This document shows, one piece after another, positions 1 through 8,183 of a stretch of 64,000 nucleotides of DNA; the first letter of the stretch is position 1, and every line of letters begins with the position of its first letter. Origin of the DNA: Streptomyces flaveus (GTDB taxonomy: Bacteria; Actinomycetota; Actinomycetes; Streptomycetales; Streptomycetaceae); contig NZ_BMPQ01000006.1 of NCBI RefSeq assembly GCF_014647675.1, positions 43,069 to 107,068 on the forward strand, given 5' to 3'. Under the pieces are notes generated by a model that was not told the origin of the DNA, did no database searches, and saw only the letters and a list, made by a program, of their open reading frames with translations. Made by a program: the position numbers and the translations under genes.

Positions 1-65
1 TCTATGCCCACCGCGTAAGAACCGGACGCGTCACATCCGCGCCGCGCCGTCCGCGGATTCGGCCG

Positions 66-1319
66 TCAGGCCTCCGAACCGGCCTTCCACTGCGCCCAGT
101 CCATGTTCCAGCCGTTGAGGCCGTTGTCCGGGGCGATGGCCTTGTCACCGGTGTTCTGCACCACCACGACGTCGCCGATCATCGAGTTGTTGTAGAACCA
201 GGCGGCTTCGGTGTTCGGGTCGTTCGCACCTTCGGTGTCGTTCAGGCCGACACAGCCGTGGCTGGTGTTGGCGTTGCCGAAGACGGAGTCGGCACCCCAG
301 TAGTTGCCGTGGATGAAGGTGCCGGAGGTCGACAGGCGCATGGCGTGCGGCACGTTCTCGATGTCGTACTCGCCCTTACCGTCGTCGTCGGTGAAGCCGA
401 CCGTCGCGCCGTTCATCCGGGTCTCCTTGAACTTCTCGGAGATCACCATCTGGCCCTCGTACGTCTTGTTCTCGGGCGAACCGGCGGAGATCGGGATGGT
501 CTTGATGGTCTTGCCGTCGCGCATGACCTTCATCTGCTTGGTCTTGGCGTCGACGACCGAGACCTGGTTGCGGCCGACCGTGAAGGAGACCGTCTTCTGC
601 TGGACGCCGGTGACACCTTCCGCGCCCTCGACGCCGTCCAGGGCCAGCTTGAGTGTGACCTTGGAGCCGGCCTTCCAGTACTCCTCGGGGCGGCAGTCCA
701 TGCGCTGGGTGTTGAACCAGTGGCAGGCGACCTCCTGGCCGCTGCTGGTCGTGACCGTGATCCCCTTCTGCACGGCGGCCTTGTTGGTGATCTCCTTGTC
801 GAAGTTGATCGAGACCGGCATACCGACGCCGACCGTGGCACCGTCGTCGGGCGTGAAGGTGCCGATGAAGCTGTTGTCCGGGGAGACGGTCGTGAACGAG
901 GCGTTCTCGTGGGCGGCGCGGCCCTCGGAGTCCTTGGCGGCGACCGTGAGCTTGTAGGTGGTGGACCGCTCCAGCTGAACGCTGGGCGACCAGCTCGTCT
1001 TGTCGGCCGATATCTCCCCGTCGACGGCGTCGCCGGTCGAGGTCTTCATGGTGACGTCGGTGAGCGTGCCCTTGCTCACGGTGACCTTGGCGGCGTTGTT
1101 GATGGAGGCGTTGTCGGTGCCGTCCTTGGGCGTGATCTTGATTTTGGCCTCGGAGCTCTTCTTCGCCGCCGCCTCGTCGACCTTGGACTGCGAGGTGCCG
1201 CCGTCCCCCTCGGCGCCGGAACCGCCCTCGTCGCCCCCGCTGCACGCAGAGAGCACCAGCACCCCTCCGAGCAGTGCGGACGCGACCGTCAGGCCTTTGC
1301 GCCGCTTACTGTTCGTCAT
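66..1319 (-). CDS. L,D-transpeptidase lipoprotein (YkuD domain)
   Basis: Predicted extracytoplasmic L,D-transpeptidase that would form 3-3 cross-links in peptidoglycan. The protein is 417 residues from the ATG at 1319. This start was chosen over an upstream in-frame one because it gives a clean lipoprotein signal: basic N-terminus, hydrophobic stretch, then lipobox LSAC with the lipidated Cys at residue 26. GGAGAAG lies just upstream as ribosome binding site. A Ser/Gly-rich linker is followed by two Ig-like modules (about 60-250), then the YkuD domain ending in SHGCVGLN, with catalytic Cys near residue 356 and His two residues before it. Size and order match the actinobacterial Ig-Ig-YkuD class (LdtMt2-like). 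It appears monocistronic. Confidence 0.93.
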   Translation of the reverse strand: MTNSKRRKGLTVASALLGGVLVLSACSGGDEGGSGAEGDGGTSQSKVDEAAAKKSSEAKIKITPKDGTDNASINNAAKVTVSKGTLTDVTMKTSTGDAVDGEISADKTSWSPSVQLERSTTYKLTVAAKDSEGRAAHENASFTTVSPDNSFIGTFTPDDGATVGVGMPVSINFDKEITNKAAVQKGITVTTSSGQEVACHWFNTQRMDCRPEEYWKAGSKVTLKLALDGVEGAEGVTGVQQKTVSFTVGRNQVSVVDAKTKQMKVMRDGKTIKTIPISAGSPENKTYEGQMVISEKFKETRMNGATVGFTDDDGKGEYDIENVPHAMRLSTSGTFIHGNYWGADSVFGNANTSHGCVGLNDTEGANDPNTEAAWFYNNSMIGDVVVVQNTGDKAIAPDNGLNGWNMDWAQWKAGSEA

Positions 1320-1440
1320 CACACGCTTCTCCATCGTCGCCGAATCCCCAAGACACCTGAAGGTCCCCGTAACTTCTAGAAACGCTAAAACCGATCCGTC
1401 CCGTTCCACATGGGTCGCCGGTGTGGGGCACAACACGTCG

Positions 1441-1454
1441 GTACGACGTCGTAC
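1441..1454. promoter_or_regulatory. 14-bp palindrome in the 1320-1727 intergenic gap
   Basis: GTACGACGTCGTAC is a perfect palindrome about 120 bp upstream of the L,D-transpeptidase start. It lies in a 408-bp gap between that gene and the divergent LAXTG protein gene. No gene is credible in the gap. It could be an operator for either gene, but it is GC-rich and short, so the call is weak. Confidence 0.3.
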
Positions 1455-1727
1455 GACTGGTGCGTCGGTCAGCGCTCTCCTTGAGACGACAGAACCCTGG
1501 CCCCGGTTGCGGTCGTCCACCGCGACATCTTCCTCGTCGAGGCAGCGATCCGGCGAATCGGGGCCGCAGTGTCTTCCGTCACTGCCCCATCACTACACCG
1601 TCACCGCACCCTCGCGGCGCCGGTCCGCACGGCTCACAGGTACCGTGACTTTCCTGAGACCCGCATTTTTCATTAACATCAGTCCCCCACGGCCAATTCG
1701 CCTGCACCGCAAGGGGATCGATATTCC

Positions 1728-2069
1728 GTGTCCGCCGCTCGTCGTTCGTTGCTGACCGCCACCGCCGCGGGCACCCTCCTGGGTGCCCTGTGGTTCGTCC
1801 CGTCCGCCAATGCGACGTGGGACGGCCCCGCGGCGGAGGCCAGAGCAGAGCGGACGTCGACGATCACGACGCAGGCCGAGCCCGCTTCCTCTTCCGACTC
1901 GGCTTCCACCGACCAGCCCGCCCAAACCGATCAGCCCCAACTCGCCGACACGGGCGCCTTCGACACGACCCCGTACATCGTCGGCGGCACGCTGTTCCTG
2001 GGCGTCGGCGCGGGCTTCGTCGTGTATTCGGTGCGGCGGGAGCGGGGCTGGGCTTCCGGGGCGTACTAG
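1728..2069 (+). CDS. Small LAXTG sortase-anchored surface protein
   Basis: A 113-residue exported protein predicted to be anchored to the cell wall by a class E sortase. A signal peptide covers about residues 1-30. A Thr/Ser/Gln-rich, presumably exposed stretch follows. The C-terminal sorting signal is LADTG at 72-76, a hydrophobic segment at about 81-102 and a basic RRER tail. LAXTG rather than LPXTG is the recognition motif of the Streptomyces class E sortases. The start is the GTG at 1728, preceded by AAGGGG about 10 nt upstream. The exposed part is only about 40 residues, so this is a very small substrate. Function is not evident. The stop lies 4 bp from the convergent helicase gene. Confidence 0.82.
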   Translation: MSAARRSLLTATAAGTLLGALWFVPSANATWDGPAAEARAERTSTITTQAEPASSSDSASTDQPAQTDQPQLADTGAFDTTPYIVGGTLFLGVGAGFVVYSVRRERGWASGAY

Positions 2070-2073
2070 ACGG

Positions 2074-3567
2074 CTAGCCGCGACTGCTACGCGGACGCGG
2101 CACGCCCCTCCGCGCTCCACCTCCGCCACCCCTGCGCGGCCGGGACTTCGGCCTCGGCTGGGCGGCTGCGGGCGTCGGGAGTTCGACGACCACGGGGACA
2201 CCGGAGGGCTCCCGGGCGCCGGTGATCCGCGACAACTCCTCGTCGCCGGACTTGACCCGTACCGTCCGCGGGCTGATCCCCGCGTCCGACATCAGCCGGG
2301 TCATCTCGCGCTTCTGCTCCGGCAGGACCAGGGTGACCACGCTGCCGGACTCGCCCGCGCGGGCAGTACGGCCGCCGCGGTGCAGGTAGTCCTTGTGGTC
2401 AGTCGGCGGGTCGACGTTCACGACGAGGTCGAGGTCGTCGACATGGATGCCGCGGGCCGCGACGTTCGTGGCGACCAGGGCGGTGACCTGACCGTTCTTG
2501 AACTGGTCGAGGGTGCGGTTGCGTTGGGGCTGCGAGCGACCGCCGTGCAGCGCGGAGGCCCGTACGCCGTTGGCCAGCAGCCGCTTGGCGAAGCGGTCGG
2601 CGCCGCGCTTGGTGTCCACGAAGAGGATCACGCGCCCCTCGCGGGCCGCGATGCGCAACGCGACGGCTTTCTTGTCGGTCTCGTCGAGGACGTGCAGCAC
2701 ATGGTGCTCCATCGTCGTCACCGCACCGGCCGAGGGATCGACGGAGTGCACGACCGGGTCCGAGAGGAACATCCGTACGAGCTTGTCGATGTTCTTGTCC
2801 AGCGTTGCCGAGAACAGCATCCGCTGCCCGCCCGGCTCGACCTGCTTGAGCAGCGCCGTGACCTGCGGCATGAAGCCCATGTCGGCCATCTGGTCGGCCT
2901 CGTCGAGGACGGTGATCCCGACCCGTGCGAGGGTGCAGTCGCCGCGGTCTATGAGGTCCTTGAGCCGCCCGGGCGTGGCCACGAGCACCTCGGCGCCGCG
3001 CCGCAGCGAGCCCGCCTGCCTGCCGATGGACATTCCGCCGACGACGGTGGTGAGGCGCAGGTTGACGGCCGTGGCGTACGGCGTGAGTGCGTCGGTGACC
3101 TGTTGCGCGAGCTCGCGCGTGGGCACCAGGACCAGCGCGAGCGGCGCCTTGGGCTCGGCGCGGCGGCCGGCGATGCGGGCGAGCAGCGCGAGACCGAAGG
3201 CGAGGGTCTTGCCGGAACCGGTCCGGCCCCGGCCCAGAATGTCGCGCCCGGCAAGGGAGTTGGGCAGGGTCGCACCCTGGATCGGGAAGGGCTCGATGAC
3301 GCCCTGAGCCGCCAGGGTCTTCGTCAGCGCGGGCGGCATGTCCAGCGCGTCGAAGGACTCGACGGCGGGCAGCGCGGGCGTGACGGACACCGGCAGCGTG
3401 AACTCGCGCGGCGGAGTGGCGGGCGACGACGGCTTCTTGCGTACGTTCCTGGCGCCGCCGTTCGCGGCAGCGGGAGCCCCGCCGCGAGCGCCACGGGAAC
3501 CGCGAGCCCCTCGAGAATTCGCCGGCCGTTTACCGGCGGGTCGTTCAGGGCGTTCGGATCGAGTCAT
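2074..3567 (-). CDS. DEAD-box ATP-dependent RNA helicase
   Basis: ATP-dependent RNA helicase expected to remodel structured RNA, for example during cold growth or ribosome assembly. The 497-residue protein has the ordered family motifs: Q motif (about 91-97), Walker A GRTGSGKT (114-121), DEAD (222-225), SAT (253-255), ARGIHVDD (371-378) and HRGGRTAR (396-403). Basic, Gly/Arg/Ala-rich tails at both ends are likely RNA-binding extensions. It is co-oriented with and downstream of the cold-shock gene, with a strong hairpin between them, so read-through could couple the two. ATG start at 3567. Confidence 0.95.
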   Translation of the reverse strand: MTRSERPERPAGKRPANSRGARGSRGARGGAPAAANGGARNVRKKPSSPATPPREFTLPVSVTPALPAVESFDALDMPPALTKTLAAQGVIEPFPIQGATLPNSLAGRDILGRGRTGSGKTLAFGLALLARIAGRRAEPKAPLALVLVPTRELAQQVTDALTPYATAVNLRLTTVVGGMSIGRQAGSLRRGAEVLVATPGRLKDLIDRGDCTLARVGITVLDEADQMADMGFMPQVTALLKQVEPGGQRMLFSATLDKNIDKLVRMFLSDPVVHSVDPSAGAVTTMEHHVLHVLDETDKKAVALRIAAREGRVILFVDTKRGADRFAKRLLANGVRASALHGGRSQPQRNRTLDQFKNGQVTALVATNVAARGIHVDDLDLVVNVDPPTDHKDYLHRGGRTARAGESGSVVTLVLPEQKREMTRLMSDAGISPRTVRVKSGDEELSRITGAREPSGVPVVVELPTPAAAQPRPKSRPRRGGGGGARRGVPRPRSSRG

Positions 3568-3627
3568 GCTGATGGGAAATTCCTTCCTATCGCGGGCCTC
3601 AAGGACCAGCTGGACGCGCGGACGGCA

Positions 3628-3667
3628 CGAGCCGGGGCCCGCACCCGAAGGTGCGGACCCCGGCTCG
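3628..3667 (-). terminator. 18-bp hairpin with UUCG loop between csp and the helicase gene
   Basis: Arms 3628-3645 and 3650-3667 pair over 18 bp with one mismatch. On the minus strand the loop is UUCG, an exceptionally stable tetraloop. It begins 22 bp after the cold-shock stop codon. No U-run follows, so it may act as a partial terminator or an mRNA 3'-end stabiliser that sets the csp to helicase expression ratio. Confidence 0.7.
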
Positions 3668-3688
3668 ATTTGAGCGTGTCCCTAAAAA

Positions 3689-3892
3689 TTAGGCGGGGAC
3701 GATGTTCTCCGCCTGGGGGCCCTTCTGGCCCTGCGTGACGTCGAAGGAGACCTTCTGGCCCTCCTGCAGCTCACGGAAGCCCGAGGTGGCGATGTTGGAG
3801 TAGTGGGCGAACACGTCCGGGCCGCCACCCTCCTGCTCGATGAAGCCGAAGCCCTTTTCCGAGTTGAACCACTTCACGGTGCCAGTTGCCAT
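3689..3892 (-). CDS. Cold-shock domain protein
   Basis: A 67-residue single-domain cold-shock protein, a nucleic-acid chaperone binding single-stranded RNA and DNA. RNP1 (KGFGFI, 13-18) and RNP2 (VFAHY, 27-31) are intact, and the length is typical. The ribosome binding site GGAGAAA lies 7 nt before the ATG. Upstream, the transcript would carry a terminator-like hairpin (3948-3976). Downstream comes the UUCG hairpin and then a DEAD-box helicase. Streptomycetes have several paralogues, so no specific gene name is given. Confidence 0.95.
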   Translation of the reverse strand: MATGTVKWFNSEKGFGFIEQEGGGPDVFAHYSNIATSGFRELQEGQKVSFDVTQGQKGPQAENIVPA

Positions 3893-3947
3893 GTGTCATT
3901 TCTCCTGATAGGTGGGCCCCATCCGGAAATGACCGGTAAAACAAAAC

Positions 3948-3976
3948 GCGCCTGAGAGAGGATTCCTTTCAGGCGC
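3948..3976 (-). terminator. Rho-independent terminator or attenuator between hutH and csp
   Basis: Perfect 8-bp arms GCGCCTGA (3948-3955) and TCAGGCGC (3969-3976) enclose a 13-nt loop. On the minus strand the stem is followed by a T-rich run (GTTTTGTTTT). It lies 115 bp after the hutH stop and 56 bp before the csp ATG. It either terminates hutH or, if the csp promoter is upstream (an AT-rich stretch lies at about 3977-4015), acts as a leader attenuator. Confidence 0.75.
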
Positions 3977-4090
3977 ACAAAGTTAATGGGTACCAAAAAC
4001 GTTTCGTTACGAACCCTAGCACAGATCCTGGCGGGGGCGCTGCCCACCCATGTGCCCCCGCTCACACCGTCTGTGGGCCCCCTGGAGCCC

Positions 4091-5635
4091 CTACGCCAGC
4101 GGGCCCGTCACGGGCTCGACCGCCGCGACCAGATGCCCCCCGCGTACGAAGGCGTCGGCCGCCGCCAGGTCCGGTGCGAGGAAGCGGTCGGGGCCCGGGC
4201 CCTGGACGCCCGCCGCGCGGACCGCCTCGATGACCGCCCGGGAGGCGGGGGCCGGGGTGAGCCCTTCGCGGAGCTCGATGGCGCGGGTGGCGGCGTACAG
4301 CTCGATGGCGACGACGCGGGTGAGGTCGTCGATGGCCGTACGCAGCTTGCGGGCGGCCGACCAGCCCATCGACACATGGTCCTCCTGCATGGCGGAGGAC
4401 GGGATCGAGTCGGCCGAGGCCGGAACGGCGAGCCGCTTCATCTCGCTGACCAGGGCGGCCTGCGTGTACTGGGCGATCATCAGCCCGCTGTCCACGCCCG
4501 GGTCGTCCGCGAGGAAGGGCGGCAGTCCGTGCGAGCGGTTCTTGTCGAGGAGGCGGTCGGTGCGACGCTCGGCGATCGAGCCGAGGTCGGCGGCGGCGAT
4601 CGCCAGGAAGTCCAGTACATACGCGACCGGGGCGCCGTGGAAGTTGCCGTTCGACTCCACGCGGCCGTCGGGCAGGACGACGGGGTTGTCGACGGCGGAG
4701 GCCAGCTCGCGGTCGGCCACCAGGCGGGCATGCGCCATGGTGTCGCGGCCCGCGCCGGCGACCTGGGGGGCGCAGCGCACGGAGTACGCGTCCTGGACGC
4801 GCGGGGCGTCGCCCAGGTGGTGACCGGTGAGGCCCGAATCCTTCAGCACGGCGAGCATGTTGGCGGCGCTGGCGCCCTGGCCGGGGTGCGGGCGGATGTC
4901 GTGCAACTCGGGGGCGAGGACCTTGTCGGTGCCCAGCAGCGCCTCGAGGGAGAGGGCTGCGGTGATGTCGGCGGACTTGTAGAGGGTGGCGAGGTCGGCC
5001 AGGGCCATGATCAGCATGCCGAGCATGCCGTCGGTGCCGTTGAGGAGGGCGAGGCCTTCCTTCTCGCGCAGCTCGACGGGCTCGATGCCATGGGTGGTGA
5101 GCAGTTCCCCGGCGGGTCGTACGACGCCGTCCGGGCCCTCTGCGTCCCCCTCGCCCATCAGCGTCAGGGCGCAGTGGGAGAGCGGTGCGAGGTCGCCGGA
5201 GCAGCCGAGGGAGCCGTACTCGTGCACGACCGGGGTGATGCCGGCGTTCAGGATGTCGGCCATGGTCTGCGCGACGGCCGGGCGTACGCCGGTCCGTCCC
5301 GAGCAGAGGGTCTTGAGCCGCAGGAACATCAGGGCGCGTACGACTTCCCGCTCGACCCGCGGGCCCATCCCGGCGGCATGCGAGCGCACGATGTTGCGCT
5401 GGAGCTGGGCGCGCAGCTCCTGGCTGATGTGCCGGGTCGCCAGGGCGCCGAAGCCGGTGGACACCCCGTACACGGGTTCCGGCTTGGCCGCCAGCGCGTC
5501 CACGATCTCGCGCGCGACGCCGAGCGCCGTCACGGCGCCGTCGGAGAGCTCGACGCGCGCCCCGTCCCGCGCCACGGCGAGCACGTCGGCCGCGGTGACA
5601 CCGGTCGTCCCCACCACCACAGTATGCATATCCAT
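4091..5635 (-). CDS. hutH: Histidine ammonia-lyase
   Basis: Deaminates L-histidine to trans-urocanate, the first step of histidine use. The 514-residue protein matches family length. The MIO prosthetic group would form from Cys145-Ser146-Gly147 in GSLGCSGDLAPLSH. Cys in place of the usual Ala is characteristic of Streptomyces enzymes. The Tyr loop PVYGVSTGFG starts near residue 54. I chose the ATG at 5635 (MDMHTVVVG), which matches my memory of the S. griseus start; the longer frame to 5671 adds an unlikely 12-residue leader. No other hut gene is adjacent, as is usual in streptomycetes. Confidence 0.95.
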   Translation of the reverse strand: MDMHTVVVGTTGVTAADVLAVARDGARVELSDGAVTALGVAREIVDALAAKPEPVYGVSTGFGALATRHISQELRAQLQRNIVRSHAAGMGPRVEREVVRALMFLRLKTLCSGRTGVRPAVAQTMADILNAGITPVVHEYGSLGCSGDLAPLSHCALTLMGEGDAEGPDGVVRPAGELLTTHGIEPVELREKEGLALLNGTDGMLGMLIMALADLATLYKSADITAALSLEALLGTDKVLAPELHDIRPHPGQGASAANMLAVLKDSGLTGHHLGDAPRVQDAYSVRCAPQVAGAGRDTMAHARLVADRELASAVDNPVVLPDGRVESNGNFHGAPVAYVLDFLAIAAADLGSIAERRTDRLLDKNRSHGLPPFLADDPGVDSGLMIAQYTQAALVSEMKRLAVPASADSIPSSAMQEDHVSMGWSAARKLRTAIDDLTRVVAIELYAATRAIELREGLTPAPASRAVIEAVRAAGVQGPGPDRFLAPDLAAADAFVRGGHLVAAVEPVTGPLA

Positions 5636-5712
5636 ATTCAGGAGCCTAGAGAGTGAATCGCCAATTGTCACGACCGCTGCCGGGGCGGAGTCCTTACGAG
5701 ACCTGCGGGTCC

Positions 5713-6894
5713 TTACGGGCCCTGCGGGTCCTTATGGGGCTTCCGCCCCCTGAACCGGCGCCGGTCCCCCGGCAGCTCGGGCGGCGGCCGGTCGGCGAGG
5801 CGGACGATCTGGTCTTCGGTGCCCTCGGTGCCGCCCTCGCGGCCCGCGACGACCGGCTTGGGGGCGCGGGCCGCCTTCGCCCGGTACTGAGCGGCGTCCG
5901 CGAGGCGGAAGAGGCGGCGGGCCGAGTGGACGGTGCCGATGGGGTCGCCGGTGGAGGCGACGCCGCATGCGACGCCCTCGCCGAGTTCCAACTCGGCTGC
6001 CCGGCGGCACAGTTCATCGGCGACGCGTACGACCTCGTCGGCGGCCGGGCCCACCGCGAGCAGGCAGAACTCGTCACCGCCGAGGCGGGCGGCGAGCGTG
6101 CCGGGGAGCATCGCGCCGCACAGCGAGAGGACCGAGCCGAACCGCTCCAGGAGCCGGTCGCCCGCGGCATGGCCCCGGGTGTCGTTGACGCGTTTCAGGC
6201 CGTTGATGTCGCAGACCACGAGGCTGACGACCACGCCGTCGGCACGATGCCGCTCGAGGGCCTCGTCCAGGCGTACGTCCACGGCGCGGCGGTTCGCGAG
6301 GCCGGTCAGCGCATCCGTGAAGGCGAGCCGGCGGACCTCCTCCAGGCGTTCGGTCTGGGCGATCCCGGCGGCGGCGACCGAGGCGAGGACGGTGGCGAAG
6401 TCGGCGTCGGCGCGCGCGAAGACGCGGGCTCCCGCCCGGCGGGCCACGTACAGCTCGCCCCAGGCCCTGCCGTGCAGCACTATCGGCGCGACGACACAGC
6501 AGCCGCGCCCGCGCCTGCGCAGCGCGATGACCCTCTGGTGGCAGTACCCGGCGCGGTCCCCGGCCGGCCCCTCGGCCGTCTCCACCCAGGCGTTGGCCCC
6601 GCCGCCGGCGGCCCACCGCTCGTGCAGGAACTCCGTGATCTCGGGGAACTGATGCACGGGGTACGCCTCGTCGTCGGGGTACTCCTCCTCGTCCGCCGCC
6701 CGCTCCCCCACGTTCACGAGCACCCGCAGTCGGCCGAGCTCCCGCTCCCACACGGACACCGCGGCGAAACTCCCGGCCAGCGCGTGACAGGCCCCCACCG
6801 CAGCCGCATGCCACGACTCCTGCGGGGTGTGCGCGGCAGCCATACCCTGCGCCAGCGCCACCACGGCCCTCAGCCGCACATCGTCACCGCCCAT
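5713..6894 (-). CDS. GAF-GGDEF diguanylate cyclase
   Basis: Predicted cytoplasmic diguanylate cyclase making c-di-GMP, which in Streptomyces holds cells in vegetative growth. A GAF-like sensor spans about 20-180 and the GGDEF domain about 190-345, with an intact GGDEF at 272-276 in RLGGDEF. There is no EAL domain. The RxxD inhibitory site normally just upstream of GGDEF is not present, suggesting no product feedback at that site. It has no membrane segment. Position next to hutH and domain order recall one of the Streptomyces Cdg proteins, but I do not assign a name. Confidence 0.9.
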   Translation of the reverse strand: MGGDDVRLRAVVALAQGMAAAHTPQESWHAAAVGACHALAGSFAAVSVWERELGRLRVLVNVGERAADEEEYPDDEAYPVHQFPEITEFLHERWAAGGGANAWVETAEGPAGDRAGYCHQRVIALRRRGRGCCVVAPIVLHGRAWGELYVARRAGARVFARADADFATVLASVAAAGIAQTERLEEVRRLAFTDALTGLANRRAVDVRLDEALERHRADGVVVSLVVCDINGLKRVNDTRGHAAGDRLLERFGSVLSLCGAMLPGTLAARLGGDEFCLLAVGPAADEVVRVADELCRRAAELELGEGVACGVASTGDPIGTVHSARRLFRLADAAQYRAKAARAPKPVVAGREGGTEGTEDQIVRLADRPPPELPGDRRRFRGRKPHKDPQGP

Positions 6895-6983
6895 TACTCC
6901 AGGTTAAGGATGTTTGCGGTGATTTGAGACATCAGGGCACCGAACAGGGGTTTTGTGAGGTCTACAAGGTCGCCCTCTACTCG

Positions 6984-7793
6984 CTACTCGCCCGGCCACT
7001 CCGGTTCGCGCTTCTCGTTGAACGCCGCGACTCCCTCCGCGCGGTCCCCCGAGAAGGCGACCGACCGCCATGCCGCGTCCTCGACCTCCAGGCCCGTACG
7101 CAGATCGAGGCCGTGCCCGAGGCGGAGGGCACGCTTGGCGGCGCGCAGACCCACGGGGGAGTTCGCGGCGATCCGTGCGCCCAGCGCGAGCGCCTCCTCG
7201 CGGTCGCGGCCCGCCTCGACGAGGTCGTCCACGAGCCCCAGCTCCCGCGCCTCGGCGGCCTCCACCCGGCGCGCCGTGAAGACCAGCTCGGCCGCGCGGG
7301 CCGCGCCGACCCGGCGCGGCAGCAACTGCGTACCGCCGCCGCCCGGAATCACCCCGACGGACACCTCGGGCAGCCCCACCACGGCCGTACGGTCCGCCAC
7401 GATCAGGTCGCAGGCCAACGCGAGCTCGAAGCCGCCGCCGAGCGCGTAGCCGTGCACGGCCGCGATGGTGGGCATCGGCAGTTCCAGTACGCCGGTGTAC
7501 GCGGCCCGTGCCACCGGTCGCTGCCGCACCAGCTCGGCGTCCGTGAGCGAGTTCCGCTCCTTCAGGTCGGCGCCGACGCAGAAGGCTCGCTCGTGGGTCG
7601 AGGTCACCACGACGACCCGTGCGTCCCGGTCTGCGGCCAGCGCCTCGCAGGCGGCGGCCAGCGAGCGCGCCATTTCGGTCGACACGGCGTTCATGGCCTT
7701 GGGGCGGTCGAGCGCGAGCTCCGCGACGTGCGTCGCGTGGCGTCGTACGGCCACGAACTCTCCGTAGCGCTGCTCTGGACTCCGCTCGGCCAT
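6984..7793 (-). CDS. Enoyl-CoA hydratase/isomerase family protein
   Basis: A 269-residue crotonase-fold protein, probably hydrating 2-enoyl-CoA in fatty-acid or branched-chain acyl-CoA breakdown. CoA-binding and oxyanion-hole segments are present (FCVGADLKERN at 71-81, ALGGGFELALACD at 117-129). Glu123 and Glu143 occupy the spacing of the two catalytic glutamates. The ribosome binding site AAGGAGG lies before the ATG at 7793. A 16-bp GTTAA-N6-TTAAC operator sits only 14 bp upstream of the start, suggesting control by an acyl-CoA-responsive TetR-type repressor. Confidence 0.92.
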   Translation of the reverse strand: MAERSPEQRYGEFVAVRRHATHVAELALDRPKAMNAVSTEMARSLAAACEALAADRDARVVVVTSTHERAFCVGADLKERNSLTDAELVRQRPVARAAYTGVLELPMPTIAAVHGYALGGGFELALACDLIVADRTAVVGLPEVSVGVIPGGGGTQLLPRRVGAARAAELVFTARRVEAAEARELGLVDDLVEAGRDREEALALGARIAANSPVGLRAAKRALRLGHGLDLRTGLEVEDAAWRSVAFSGDRAEGVAAFNEKREPEWPGE

Positions 7794-7806
7794 GGTGTCC
7801 TCCTTG

Positions 7807-7822
7807 GTTAACGTGGGTTAAC
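7807..7822. promoter_or_regulatory. GTTAA-N6-TTAAC operator before the enoyl-CoA hydratase gene
   Basis: GTTAACGTGGGTTAAC contains two GTTAAC blocks 10 bp apart, one helical turn. The form GTTAA-N6-TTAAC is, as I recall, the motif reported for AccR, a TetR-family regulator of short-chain acyl-CoA metabolism in S. avermitilis. The location directly upstream of the start fits repression. Confidence 0.65.
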
Positions 7823-7883
7823 TTCTGGTCCTGATCATCCCAGCGGGGTCCCTCCGGGGGAAGGGCGGTGGGGTTCGTTGTTG

Positions 7884-8183
7884 GGTGCGGGTGCGTGGGT
7901 GGTTGCTCGCGCAGTTCCCCGCGCCCCTTGGGTGGGTGGGGGGTGCGGGGGCGTGGGCCGGTGCGTCAGCCCGTCGCAGGGCGGGCATACGGCCCTGGCC
8001 GGGTACAAGGCCCTGGTTCTCCGAGACCGAAGCTAAGCGACGGGCATACGACGCACCGGCCCACGCCCCCTCCCGCCGGAGGGCAAGTGACGGGTCCGTC
8101 GGGGCTGGCGGTGAGTGAAGCCGCAGGCTTTGGTTTTTCAGGGGCGCGGGGAACTGCGCGCCCAGCCACGACACACCCGCGGC
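7884..8183. repeat. MITE-like nested palindromic element, copy A
   Basis: Outer inverted repeats at about 7884-7928 and 8140-8183 carry the blocks GCGCAGTTCCCCGCGCCCCT and its complement. An inner perfect 21-bp stem pairs 7947-7967 with 8050-8070, and a further 8-bp pair (CCCGTCGC with GCGACGGG) lies inside it. It shares extended similarity with 16943-17234 (opposite orientation) and 21431-21722. A GC-rich tail containing CTGGGGGCGCAGCCCCCAG follows, to about 8290. The whole 7794-8396 gap lacks a credible gene apart from this repeat. Confidence 0.85.

Noticed and set aside
258..1379. 373-codon open frame opposite the L,D-transpeptidase
   Set aside because: Shadow frame; the minus strand has lipobox and catalytic SHGC.
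8013..8066. tRNA-like look of GGTTCTCCGAGACC inside the repeat core
   Set aside because: No acceptor stem, D-arm or anticodon arm of correct size; the block is part of a long hairpin.
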